Positions 16,280 to 24,385 of a stretch of 64,000 bases of DNA are shown piece after piece. The notes under the pieces are model-generated. The model was not told the DNA's origin and made no database searches. It worked only from the letters and a program-made list of their open reading frames with translations. Source of the stretch: Pseudomonadota bacterium (GTDB lineage Bacteria > Desulfobacterota > Desulfobacteria > Desulfobacterales > Desulfolunaceae); assembly GCA_018818835.1 (NCBI GenBank), contig JAHIRD010000127.1, positions 1 through 64,000 on the forward strand, given 5' to 3'. A program made the position numbers and the translations under genes. The first letter of the stretch is position 1, and the number at the start of each line of letters is the position of its first letter.

Positions 16280-17278
16280 TTACCCCCGTGCCTCATCCAT
16301 AGTCACTGTATGGCCGCAGTCACGTACCATGTCCATATCCATGGCAATGTCACGGCCAGAGGTGGTCAGATAATTTCCAATCATCAGGCCATTGGCCCCG
16401 GCCTTGAACACCCAGGACTGGAAATCCTTTAATGTGATTTCCCGGCCTCCACAGACAGTGATGCTTTTTTCCGGATTGACCAGACGCATGATGGCAATGC
16501 ACAGCAAGGCATCCCGGGGCGAAAGCAGGGGCATGTCTTGGAGCCGGGTCCCTTTGACAGGGTTTAAAAAATTAACCGGAATGGTGTCCACGGGCAGGCC
16601 TTTGAGGGTAAAGGCCAACTCCACCCTCTGCTTCCAGGATTCACCCAGGCCGAAAATCCCGCCGCTGCATACGGCAAATCCGTTGTCCACCGCTGTATGG
16701 ATGGTGTCCAGGTCCTCGTCGTAACTGTGGGTGGTGCATATCTTGTCAAAATGACTTCGCGCGGTTTCCAGGTTATGATGATACCGGGTCATGCCGCTTG
16801 AAATCAGTTTTTTTGCGCCTGCCTGGGACAGCATTCCCAACGAACCGCAGATGGTGAGCCGTGTTTTTTTCACGATGATCTCAACAGCTTGGCAGATCCG
16901 ATCAATTTCCGCCTCGTTCAGGGAATGGCCGCTGGTCACGATGGAATAGTGTGTCGCCCCTTTTTTTTCCATGAAAAAGGCTTTTTCGGTCAGTTCATCC
17001 ACGGACAACAGGGGATAGGTCTCGATCCGGGTCTCGTGAAAAGATGACTGGGCACAGAACGCACAATTCTGGGAGCATTTCCCTGATTTTGCATTGGTGA
17101 TGGAGCAAAGAAACACCCGATTGTTTTTGTGGGCCCGCCTGATTTGGTCTGTCAGTGATAGAATATCAGACAAATGGAGGTCCTTATTTTCAACCAGGGC
17201 GCAGATCTCCTCTGCGGTCACGGAAAGGCCATTTTCTGGAATCATGTCCCTTAATACGTTGATTTGTTCATGAAGCAT
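16280..17278 (-). CDS. bioB: Biotin synthase BioB
   Basis: A radical SAM enzyme that inserts sulfur into dethiobiotin. The cluster motif CSQNCAFCAQSSF (CxxxCxxC) follows LCSITNAKSGK; further family marks are YSIVTSGHSLNEAEIDRI, CGSLGMLSQAGAKKL, YHHNLET and VNFLNPVKGTRL. It is the first gene of the operon. Three ATGs are possible (17302, 17293, 17278). The promoter predicted at 17317-17345 would start RNA near 17309, which leaves a usable leader only for the 17278 start; this choice is moderately certain. No strong ribosome site is visible for any of them. Confidence 0.95.
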   Translation of the reverse strand: MLHEQINVLRDMIPENGLSVTAEEICALVENKDLHLSDILSLTDQIRRAHKNNRVFLCSITNAKSGKCSQNCAFCAQSSFHETRIETYPLLSVDELTEKAFFMEKKGATHYSIVTSGHSLNEAEIDRICQAVEIIVKKTRLTICGSLGMLSQAGAKKLISSGMTRYHHNLETARSHFDKICTTHSYDEDLDTIHTAVDNGFAVCSGGIFGLGESWKQRVELAFTLKGLPVDTIPVNFLNPVKGTRLQDMPLLSPRDALLCIAIMRLVNPEKSITVCGGREITLKDFQSWVFKAGANGLMIGNYLTTSGRDIAMDMDMVRDCGHTVTMDEARG

Positions 17279-17316
17279 AGTGTCGTCTTTCATAGGTTGC
17301 ATGTTTAGAAAGGAGG

Positions 17317-17345
17317 ATCATAATCTCAGATTAAACCATTGTCAA
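17317..17345 (-). promoter_or_regulatory. Predicted sigma-70 promoter of the biotin operon
   Basis: On the minus strand TTGACA (17345-17340) and TATGAT (17322-17317) are separated by exactly 17 bases, a near-consensus promoter. Transcription would begin around 17309 and run into bioB. The -35 box lies inside the left arm of the BirA-type operator, so operator occupancy would block polymerase. Confidence 0.75.
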
Positions 17346-17370
17346 CCCGAAACGAGAAATGGGTTGACAG
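17339..17370. promoter_or_regulatory. BirA-type biotin operator
   Basis: TTGTCAACC (17339-17347) and GGTTGACAG (17362-17370) are inverted arms separated by 14 bp, matching the conserved bacterial BirA operator pattern (TTGTNAACC-N14/15-GGTTNACAA). It overlaps the -35 box of the bioB promoter. This indicates biotin-responsive repression by a DNA-binding biotin protein ligase encoded outside the window. Confidence 0.88.
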
Positions 17371-17599
17371 GCGACATCAAGACTTTTTTCGGCCAGGGCC
17401 CTATGCAGAACAGGTTCGAAGGAATCATTTTTGGCCACATAGGGGGCAGATGCCATGGAAAAAAATATTGCCAATAGCATCACAGGTAATCCCTTGAATT
17501 GTGTGTGCTTTAGAGATATACCAAGAGCCAGGCCGTGACGTGATAATGAAATGACTCTACCAAATCATTATGAAAACTTAATAATTAAAAGGGTGACTT

Positions 17600-17941
17600 A
17601 TGAGCGATTTACCACGATGCCCCAAATGCAGTTCGGAATACACGTACGAAGACGGGAATCTATATGTTTGCCCAGAATGCGCCCATGAATGGGTCAAAGA
17701 TGCAATCCGGGAGAGCACGGATCGAAAACCTGTTGTGCGCGATGCCCATGGGAATGAGCTTGCTGACGGCGACTCTGTCACCGTGATCAAAAATTTGAAG
17801 ATCAAAGGCTCCTCATCCGTCGTTAAAGTCGGAACAAAAGTCAAAGGCATCCGTCTTGTGGAAGGCGATCATGATATTGACTGCAAAATTCCCGGTATCG
17901 GCGCAATGCAGCTGAAATCGGAATTTGTGAAGAAAGCATAG
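17600..17941 (+). CDS. yjdM: PhnA/YjdM-family zinc-ribbon protein
   Basis: A 113-residue protein of the PhnA (YjdM) family: an N-terminal zinc ribbon [25 protein letters not shown] (four Cys) and a C-terminal SH3-like barrel with [28 protein letters not shown] and [10 protein letters not shown]. The family was named from the phosphonate operon of E. coli, but it is not a phosphonoacetate hydrolase there and its role is unsettled. An AAAAGGGTGA ribosome site precedes the ATG. It is a single gene, divergent from the biotin operon and sharing its 300-bp intergenic region. Confidence 0.9.
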   Translation: MSDLPRCPKCSSEYTYEDGNLYVCPECAHEWVKDAIRESTDRKPVVRDAHGNELADGDSVTVIKNLKIKGSSSVVKVGTKVKGIRLVEGDHDIDCKIPGIGAMQLKSEFVKKA

Positions 17942-17962
17942 ATAAAAGTAGACTTAATGTTT

Positions 17963-17998
17963 GTGAACTCGTAAAAACATCGACAGATGGCTATGCCG
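17963..17998 (-). repeat. End fragment of palindromic mobile repeat (family P)
   Basis: GTGAACTCGTAAAAA followed by CGACAGATGGCTATG matches the reverse complement of the right end of the full copies at 15205 and 49267 for about 35 bp, then diverges. It is the truncated end of a former element just downstream of yjdM. Confidence 0.55.
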
Positions 17999-18164
17999 CG
18001 CTGTGTTCTTCATGGTAAATTTTTTCCACCGCCCGTTCTTGGGGTTCACTGAACGCATTATTTGCCTGTCCCCTGTTTTCCTGTTTTCTATGGCAAACGG
18101 TGAAATATTTTAAGCGGATGAGAGCCAAATCGGTGGGCACAGCCCACCCTACGAGGTCTTCCGC

Positions 18165-18401
18165 ATGGGCGGGAATGTTTTGTTGTTCGGTCAAGGGTCT
18201 GGATGTCCGAGTGGCACAGTTTTGGAGGGATATCCGGAATATCATAAAGGACCATGTGCTTTGATAATTCTGAAAGATTTTGAAGGGAATCCCATTCATG
18301 CCGTTTGGGGTATCCCACGTGGGTTTGAAGCGACAGCTGTTTTGGTTACAGCTTATCGACCTGACCCAGAACGGTGGGAAGACGATTTCAGATTATCTTA
18401 A
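18165..18401 (+). pseudogene. DUF4258-like protein, 5' end lost
   Basis: From about residue 17 the frame reads GTVLEGYPEYHKGPCALIIL, then NPIHAVWG and LVTAYRPDPERWEDDF. This is the C-terminal two-thirds of DUF4258 proteins (a motif ending in Y.PDP..W..DF). The expected N-terminal helix with H..QRM.ER is missing; upstream sequence is a palindromic repeat end and a GTGGGCACAGCCCAC hairpin. The remnant suggests a decayed toxin-like gene. Start codon arbitrary. Confidence 0.5.
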
Positions 18402-18488
18402 AGCGTGATAAAGAACACTCCATTGCAGAACATGTGTTTTGCAGCAGAGCGCAAAAAAAAAGCGTGCGCCCACTGAAAAGCGACGTTC

Positions 18489-20360
18489 TCACGGTCTTTT
18501 TTTAGGACGCATACAGCTTATTTTTGTCGTAAGGGCGATGATCAGGTCCGAGGGATAGCGGGTGAGGACGCCGTTGCTGAGCCGGTGGTTGAAATAAAGG
18601 AATTTGGCTGCAAAACCCGGGATGACCAGAAATGATTTTTTCTGTATTCCTTTGACAATGGCCTTTGCCACAACATCGGGGTTTAAACATCCGGCAAGGC
18701 TTTTCACGACACGGGCTTCGGGAGGCAGGGTTTTCGCCTCTTCTTCGATAAAGGGTGTGCGGACTTCGGGCGGACATACGAGCGTCACGGCGATGTTAAA
18801 TCGCTTCAGCTCACTTCTCAGGCACTCGCTTAAACCCACAATGGCATATTTGGTGGTTCCGTAAAGGCTGTAACCATACATGCCGATAAGCCCGGCCACC
18901 GAAGAGATGTTGACCACCTGGCCGGAACCGTTTGCTTTCATGGATGGAAGCACGGCACTGATGGTGTTCCGGGTGCCGTATACGTTGATTTTCATGGTTT
19001 GGTCGAACCGGTCGTACCCGATGTTCTCAAAACGATCACCCGAACCCACTCCGGCGCTGTTGATCAGGATATCCGGCGTGCCGAAGCGGTCAATGGCTTC
19101 CGAGATTTTTTGTTGCACATCGTCGTTGTCCGAAACATCCATGCTGAGGGACCCGATACGCTGGGACGGCAGAGCCGCCTTTGCCTGGATGGTTTTACAT
19201 ACCTCGTCAAGCCTTGCCTGACCCCGGGCGAAAAGAACCAGATCGCATCCTTTTTCCGCCAGAACAGCTGCAGTCTCAAGGCCGATACCGCTGGACCCGC
19301 CGGTGATGAACGCCAGTTTACCCATAAAGACGGGGGGGACGGTTATCGCCAAACCGTTCCCCCCATTTTCGATGTATTCTTTTGTCAGCTTCAGGCCTTG
19401 GGCATATGAAATTGTGGGATTGTATCCCAGTTCCGATTTTACCCGGTCAATGGGAATTCGGTTGTCCGACCCCACGAGATTCAAGGCTTCTCGGGTGATG
19501 GGGGGGCGTTTTTTGATGTGGAGCCATCCCCAGACCGCTTCGCATGATGCTGCGGCCAGGGAAGCCACGGGCCGTAGAATGGATTTGGGTTTTTTAGCCC
19601 CGATCATGGATGCGATATCCGAAAAATAGTCTTTCCAGGTGACGGAAAGGTCATCGCAGGCATTGTAGGCTTTTCCAAGGGCCGCACCCAACGATCCGGC
19701 AAGGATAATGATGTCGGCCACATTGTCCACATAAGCAAGTCCGGCGTTCATATCGCCCCCTGAAATCAAACCCGGTGAGCCGCTTTTTAGAACAGCCACC
19801 ACATCATGAAGCCAGGGGCCGGAACCTGGGCCGTATACATTGGCAGGGCGGACAACCGACAGTTTCATGCCCTGGGTGTTATGGTATTCCCAGGCCAGCT
19901 TTTCCTGTGCCTGTTTGGTTCGGCTGTAGGGTCCGAACGTGTTTCCGTAACCGGATTCTTCGGGGCAGCTTTGGGTTTTGATCTTGTCACCGTAAACCAC
20001 GATGCTGGAGACCAGAACCACACGCGCACCGGTTTTCACAGCCTGGTCGAAAACATGTCTGCTTCCCTCCACAGTGAATTCCCAATAAAGACGTTCATCT
20101 CCCCAGTCAGATACCACGGCGGCCAGATGGATGATGGTGCCTGCTCCCTGGGCCGCCTTTGCCACGGCAAGGCTGTCTGATATGCTGCCCCGCACAATAT
20201 CCACCTTCCCATCCCAGGCAGGTGGCGCTGCTTCGTCAGGAAGAACAAGGGCTTTGACGGCGATGTTTTCTGCAAGAAGTTTTTCCACCACCCGGCGGCC
20301 GATAAATCCGGTGGCTCCGGTCACAAGAACAGGCTGGGCCAAGGTTGTCATGTCGTTCAT
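18489..20360 (-). CDS. Two-domain SDR fusion: 3-beta-HSD-like epimerase/dehydrogenase + 3-ketosphinganine-reductase-like SDR
   Basis: 623 residues with two complete NAD(P)-binding domains. Domain 1 (residues ~8-335) is an extended SDR: GATGFIG (15-21), IIHLAAVVSDWG, VLVSSIVVYG and the catalytic YSRTK, as in 3-beta-hydroxysteroid dehydrogenase/UDP-sugar epimerase relatives. Domain 2 (~346-620, beginning with its own Met346) is a classical SDR: ITGGSSGIGLETA, NSAGVG, VNISSVAGL and catalytic Tyr500 in YGTTKYAIVGLSECLRSEL, resembling 3-ketodihydrosphingosine reductases. The end (CLNPDVVAKAIVKGI...FLVIPGF) also fits that group. It is downstream of the glycyl radical enzyme gene, on the same strand. 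The substrate is probably lipid-like; unproven. Confidence 0.85.
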   Translation of the reverse strand: MNDMTTLAQPVLVTGATGFIGRRVVEKLLAENIAVKALVLPDEAAPPAWDGKVDIVRGSISDSLAVAKAAQGAGTIIHLAAVVSDWGDERLYWEFTVEGSRHVFDQAVKTGARVVLVSSIVVYGDKIKTQSCPEESGYGNTFGPYSRTKQAQEKLAWEYHNTQGMKLSVVRPANVYGPGSGPWLHDVVAVLKSGSPGLISGGDMNAGLAYVDNVADIIILAGSLGAALGKAYNACDDLSVTWKDYFSDIASMIGAKKPKSILRPVASLAAASCEAVWGWLHIKKRPPITREALNLVGSDNRIPIDRVKSELGYNPTISYAQGLKLTKEYIENGGNGLAITVPPVFMGKLAFITGGSSGIGLETAAVLAEKGCDLVLFARGQARLDEVCKTIQAKAALPSQRIGSLSMDVSDNDDVQQKISEAIDRFGTPDILINSAGVGSGDRFENIGYDRFDQTMKINVYGTRNTISAVLPSMKANGSGQVVNISSVAGLIGMYGYSLYGTTKYAIVGLSECLRSELKRFNIAVTLVCPPEVRTPFIEEEAKTLPPEARVVKSLAGCLNPDVVAKAIVKGIQKKSFLVIPGFAAKFLYFNHRLSNGVLTRYPSDLIIALTTKISCMRPKKRP

Positions 20361-20523
20361 GTGTTTATTCCCTTTTATTAAGGTATTTTAGTGTTTGGAT
20401 AATCAAAGGGGTCGTCCAGGCTGTTGCCTTTAATTTCCAGGATAAGCGGTTTTTTTATTGTTTCGTTTGTCATCATAAGATGGTTGTCTCTATATGGCGT
20501 TAGAGGCTAAGTGTGGACGCTTT

Positions 20524-23472
20524 TTACCCACAGAACTCGGCCCTTTCAACCAACTCGATCTGCATATTCCTGTTCAAGGTCACAAAATACGCATTGTAAC
20601 CGGAAATGCGGACCATCAGGTTTTGGTGGTTTTCAGGGTGACACATGGCATCACGGAGCATTTCCGACGACACCACATTGAGTTGCATCTGCATGCCGCC
20701 CATGTCGGTGAACGCTCTGGCGTAGGATGTGATGGTATCGACGGTCTGCCCATGGCTGTCGTGGGGGCCGGGAACGACTTTTACGTTAAAGGCGATGTTG
20801 TTGTTCAGGTATCTTGGATCAAGCCCTGCCACATCCCGCAAATTTGAAAGGATGTTCTTGGATGCATGGGGTTCGGGGGTGAGCCCGGGTGTGAACGCTT
20901 TTCCGGCAAGTCGGCCCGATGGAAGAGCTCCGGTCAGACTTCCGAAAGCCACATGGTTGGACATGGACCAGAACCCCGCTGTATATTGCCCCCCACGGTA
21001 GTTGATATGCTCTGCAAACATATCGTGGGCCAGCTTGGTTACCCGGTTGGCAATGGCCAGGGCCTCCGGGTCACCTGAACCGAACAGGGGGACCTTGTTT
21101 TTGATGGTGGCCAGAAGGGTCGCATGATTACTGAAATTGCTGTTCACAGCACGAAGAAGCTCAGGGAACGAGACCTTTTTGTCATCAAACACCAGTTTTT
21201 TGATGGCCATCATGGAGTCGGTTATATCTGCAAGGCCGATGCACGCGGTGCCCGATGAATTGTACATGGCACCACCTTGGGTGACGTCCTTTCCTTTTTT
21301 CTTTGGCCCTTCAATTAATGCCGAAATATACGGCGTGGGCCTAAGGGTCTGATGGGCCTCTCCCAGGTCGTTGTTGTACTGGCAGGTGAGGTCTGCGAGA
21401 TGGCGAAGCTGCACAGCAAACGCCGTGAAAAAGGATTCAAAATCTTTGAAATCACCGGTCGCAACATCGCCTGTCCGTGGTCCCAGATTCCAGCGCATCA
21501 AGGGATGATGCCCGTTGTTCAGTGCCATTTCAAGGGCTGCCACCATGTTGAACATCATGCAGTTGGTGTGGCCGATATGACGGCCCGAAAGGGTCGGCTC
21601 CACGCAGCCCGTGGCTGACCAGTCCCTTAAATGTTCCGCCGGGTAATTGAATTCAGCAAGGGAGGCCATCACCGCCTCGTCATTGTGAATGGACGGCGTG
21701 GACAGGGTGTTTACATTGACTTCACAGAGCCGTTTCAGATAGGTTTGACTGTTCTTTTCCCTGCTGAATCGAGCATTGACATTGGGGTCCCTGATGCTGA
21801 GCATTTCAGTGACCTTGAGAAAGATGTAGGTCATATCGTTTACCGCATCGTTGCCTTCCGGTGTCACGCCGCCCAAGGTGATGGCCTGGTCCGATGAACT
21901 CCCGCCGAACAAGTGGTTTCCGATGTCCGGGATCAAGGGAAGATGGTCTGTACAGCGCATGTACAGACAGCCGATCAGTTCCACGGCATGGCGGATGTAC
22001 AATTCCTTGTCTTTTTCATGGTCCAGTTTTTCCATATCCGATGTGAAATAGGGCTGGAGCCACTGGTCCAATCGCCCCAGTGAAAAGCCGGCGTTGGTGT
22101 TTTCCATATGAACCCCGATCCAGATAATCCACATGGCGTTTACCGCTTCAGCAAGTGTGGTGCAGGGGTTTTCAGGAACACGGCGGCAGATGTCTGCGAG
22201 GGTCAAAAGTTCGGCTTTTCGCTCTGGATTCCCTTCAAGGCCTGCCAGCCTTGCGGCCTCGTTTGAAAGATTTTTAGAATAAATATCAAGCCCTTCAAGG
22301 CAGATTGTCATGGCGAGAAGCAGGTCGCGTTTTTCTTTCATGGACCCAGGTGTTCCATCCCGTTCCCCTTGGATTTCAGAGATCAGGCCCTTTGTTCCAA
22401 GGGATAGAATTTTCGGATAGTGGAGGATGGTGTGGGACAGGGCCGTGGTTTTCCACAGAAAGCAGGCGGCGAACCGTTCGTCAAGTTTCTGGCCGGTGGG
22501 GTAATTCTTGTTATCCCTTACCCATTCCCGGAAATTTCGTTTCAGCCAGAAAGGGAAAATCCGGTTGTGAAGCGCCTCAACCGTTTCAGGTTCCACCACA
22601 TAAGGATTCAAGGGGCGGTAGGGCGCGGTCAAGAGTTCCCCCCAGATCATGGTTCCATGGGCATCGGGGTAGAGAACCACCCCGATTTCTTTGGTGGTAG
22701 TGGTTCCTGCAATTAAATCCTCGGCCCGGATCAGGGGTTTCTTGTTTTCCAGGAGATATTTGAAAGCCCGGGCCTGGCGGAGTTCGGGTACCTGGTGATC
22801 TCCGTTTTTGTCCGTTTCAAAGCCGGTTTCTTTGAACCAGCGCGTCAGAAGTTCGGGCCGTTCGTGGCAGAGGGCGGGCTTTGTTTTCAGGTGGGTGCCA
22901 AGGAAGTCTTTCAACCTTGGGAAGTCCTCAAGGCCCCATTCTGACAAATAAGGGTCTTTGAGGAAAAGGACGCCCGGATCAATGGCTTCCGCTTTAAGCT
23001 GTGGGATCTTCCGTGTGTCGATGCTTGTTTTGGTGGCTTTTGCCTGATCGTAATCACGGTTTTCAAGGCGTGTTTCTTTTTTTAGTTTGGCGATTTGAAT
23101 CGGTTTCAGCAGAAGGGACAGGTAAAAATTGATCATCTGGATGTATCCAAGATTCCCTATGGTGACAATTCTGTTTTCCATCAGGGCGAGCATCAGCTTG
23201 TTGGGTGGTTCGGTGGCTGCCTCTTTCAATGCCTGTTCGTCCTTAAATATCAGCATGGCATCGGGTGTTCCAGGTAGGGTTCCGGAAACCCTCACCCGGC
23301 CCTCTTTAAAAATCAATGACTGTTTCACATGTCCGTTTTCAGTTTTGATGCCCATGGTGAAGTTCATCCATCCGTCTTCGGATTTCAGATACCTGTTTAA
23401 TGATTTGCGCCAGTTGAAATTCATGGCAAAAAATTGTAAAAAAAGATGCGTCAATGCGTTGCTGATCGTCAT
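20524..23472 (-). CDS. Glycyl radical enzyme (PFL-like) with N-terminal SCP2-like domain
   Basis: 982 residues, about 150 longer than most of the family. Residues ~15-125 (GWMNFTMGIKTENG..., SLIFKEGRVRV, MLIFKDEQALKE, NRIVTIGNLGYIQMINFYLSLLL) resemble an SCP2 sterol/lipid carrier domain. The rest is a glycyl radical enzyme: thiyl-radical Cys623 in WSATGCVEPTLSG, with the Glu two residues on that is typical of eliminases/dehydratases, and the radical Gly958 in VRISGYNAYFVTLNRNM near the C-terminus. A GGAGG ribosome site supports the 23472 start. No activating radical-SAM enzyme is encoded nearby, so activation must come from elsewhere. Substrate unknown. Confidence 0.88.
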   Translation of the reverse strand: MTISNALTHLFLQFFAMNFNWRKSLNRYLKSEDGWMNFTMGIKTENGHVKQSLIFKEGRVRVSGTLPGTPDAMLIFKDEQALKEAATEPPNKLMLALMENRIVTIGNLGYIQMINFYLSLLLKPIQIAKLKKETRLENRDYDQAKATKTSIDTRKIPQLKAEAIDPGVLFLKDPYLSEWGLEDFPRLKDFLGTHLKTKPALCHERPELLTRWFKETGFETDKNGDHQVPELRQARAFKYLLENKKPLIRAEDLIAGTTTTKEIGVVLYPDAHGTMIWGELLTAPYRPLNPYVVEPETVEALHNRIFPFWLKRNFREWVRDNKNYPTGQKLDERFAACFLWKTTALSHTILHYPKILSLGTKGLISEIQGERDGTPGSMKEKRDLLLAMTICLEGLDIYSKNLSNEAARLAGLEGNPERKAELLTLADICRRVPENPCTTLAEAVNAMWIIWIGVHMENTNAGFSLGRLDQWLQPYFTSDMEKLDHEKDKELYIRHAVELIGCLYMRCTDHLPLIPDIGNHLFGGSSSDQAITLGGVTPEGNDAVNDMTYIFLKVTEMLSIRDPNVNARFSREKNSQTYLKRLCEVNVNTLSTPSIHNDEAVMASLAEFNYPAEHLRDWSATGCVEPTLSGRHIGHTNCMMFNMVAALEMALNNGHHPLMRWNLGPRTGDVATGDFKDFESFFTAFAVQLRHLADLTCQYNNDLGEAHQTLRPTPYISALIEGPKKKGKDVTQGGAMYNSSGTACIGLADITDSMMAIKKLVFDDKKVSFPELLRAVNSNFSNHATLLATIKNKVPLFGSGDPEALAIANRVTKLAHDMFAEHINYRGGQYTAGFWSMSNHVAFGSLTGALPSGRLAGKAFTPGLTPEPHASKNILSNLRDVAGLDPRYLNNNIAFNVKVVPGPHDSHGQTVDTITSYARAFTDMGGMQMQLNVVSSEMLRDAMCHPENHQNLMVRISGYNAYFVTLNRNMQIELVERAEFCG

Positions 23473-23560
23473 GTTTTCCTCCGCCCCAATGTTATTTCAT
23501 CTGATGGATCATAGACTCAATCATTTTACAGTCTATTCCATTTATGGATGGGCACTAACA

Positions 23561-24232
23561 TCAAAACACCACATCCCCCCTATCAATACGCTGCTTCAAG
23601 TCCACAACCTGCCCGATCAAATCCATGGCCCGTTTTTCCACAAACCCGTCCACATCATCCAGGACCTCATGAAACAATCGGCTGTTGTATAAGGTCACCA
23701 GCCCGTGAAGATCGGACCAGAACCGAACGACCTGATAAAGCACGAACCGGTCTTTGCTCTCGCCCTTGCCCGGTATATACGACCCAATGGGTTCGATGAA
23801 CAGAGCAAGGCACTTCATGGCGTTCTCTTTTTCCTCCTGGGCCACCGGTTCGATGTCCGTGCCCACATAGTCCAGGTATTTGGGCGTATGCAGATTGAAC
23901 ATGATGTCGTAATAACTTGGGAACGTTTTACCGAACTCCACATAAGCCCGGATCATAACCTTGAACCTACCTTCCATATCGTCATGGCCTGCAGACCGCT
24001 TGGTCAGGAGATTGTAAAGTTTTTCAAAACCCCGCATCCTGATCTTCAGGTTGAGTTCATCTTTGTTTGTGTAATAGTTGTAGATGGTTGTGGCGGTGAC
24101 TCCCAGACGTGAAGCGATTTTTCGTACACTGAGGTTGTTGAACCCTTCTTCAATGATGATGTCTAAGGCTGCATCAAGGATCTTTTCTCTGGAGTGTTCA
24201 ATTTCTTCCGCCGTCATGGGCGCTTTGGGCAT
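23561..24232 (-). CDS. TetR/AcrR-family transcriptional regulator
   Basis: 223 residues. The N-terminal helix-turn-helix is clear: ILDAALDIIIEEGFNNLSVRKIASRLGVTATTIYNYYTNKDEL (residues ~18-60). The ligand-binding half is alpha-helical and not assignable to a ligand. It is the first gene of a tetR-GRE-SDR run and has an AAAGGAGAT ribosome site. A 31-bp palindrome overlaps its promoter, so autoregulation, and probably regulation of the glycyl radical enzyme, is expected. Confidence 0.92.
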   Translation of the reverse strand: MPKAPMTAEEIEHSREKILDAALDIIIEEGFNNLSVRKIASRLGVTATTIYNYYTNKDELNLKIRMRGFEKLYNLLTKRSAGHDDMEGRFKVMIRAYVEFGKTFPSYYDIMFNLHTPKYLDYVGTDIEPVAQEEKENAMKCLALFIEPIGSYIPGKGESKDRFVLYQVVRFWSDLHGLVTLYNSRLFHEVLDDVDGFVEKRAMDLIGQVVDLKQRIDRGDVVF

Positions 24233-24251
24233 TTTATGATCTCCTTTGTTT

Positions 24252-24292
24252 GAATAACGGTGTTATGATAACAGCGTTATTCTTAAAGTCAA
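24252..24292 (-). promoter_or_regulatory. TetR-type operator overlapping promoter
   Basis: Two 14-bp arms, GAATAACGGTGTTA (24252-24265) and TAACAGCGTTATTC (24269-24282), form an inverted repeat with one mismatched pair around a TGA centre. On the minus strand a -35 box TTGACT (24292-24287) and a -10 box TATCAT (24270-24265) are 16 bp apart, so the operator covers the -10 region. Confidence 0.82.
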
Positions 24293-24353
24293 GGATTTAT
24301 GATCATGCCTAAAATGCAGTTGGGAATACACATACTCTTATTTCATTTAGGGG

Positions 24354-24385
24354 TCCTATGGGACTAATGGGACTCATGGGACCTA
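24354..24385. repeat. Three-unit 9-bp repeat (ATGGGACNN)
   Basis: Units ATGGGACTA, ATGGGACTC and ATGGGACCT follow one another directly after TCCT, at the 3' edge of the sensor kinase gene. The period of 9 bp is the same as that of the GTGGAC arrays at 35.9 and 36.5 kb. Confidence 0.6.

Noticed and set aside
17991-18299. Minus-strand frame of ~100 residues
   Set aside because: It is antisense to a palindromic GTGGGCACAGCCCAC repeat and the DUF4258 remnant; no ribosome site.
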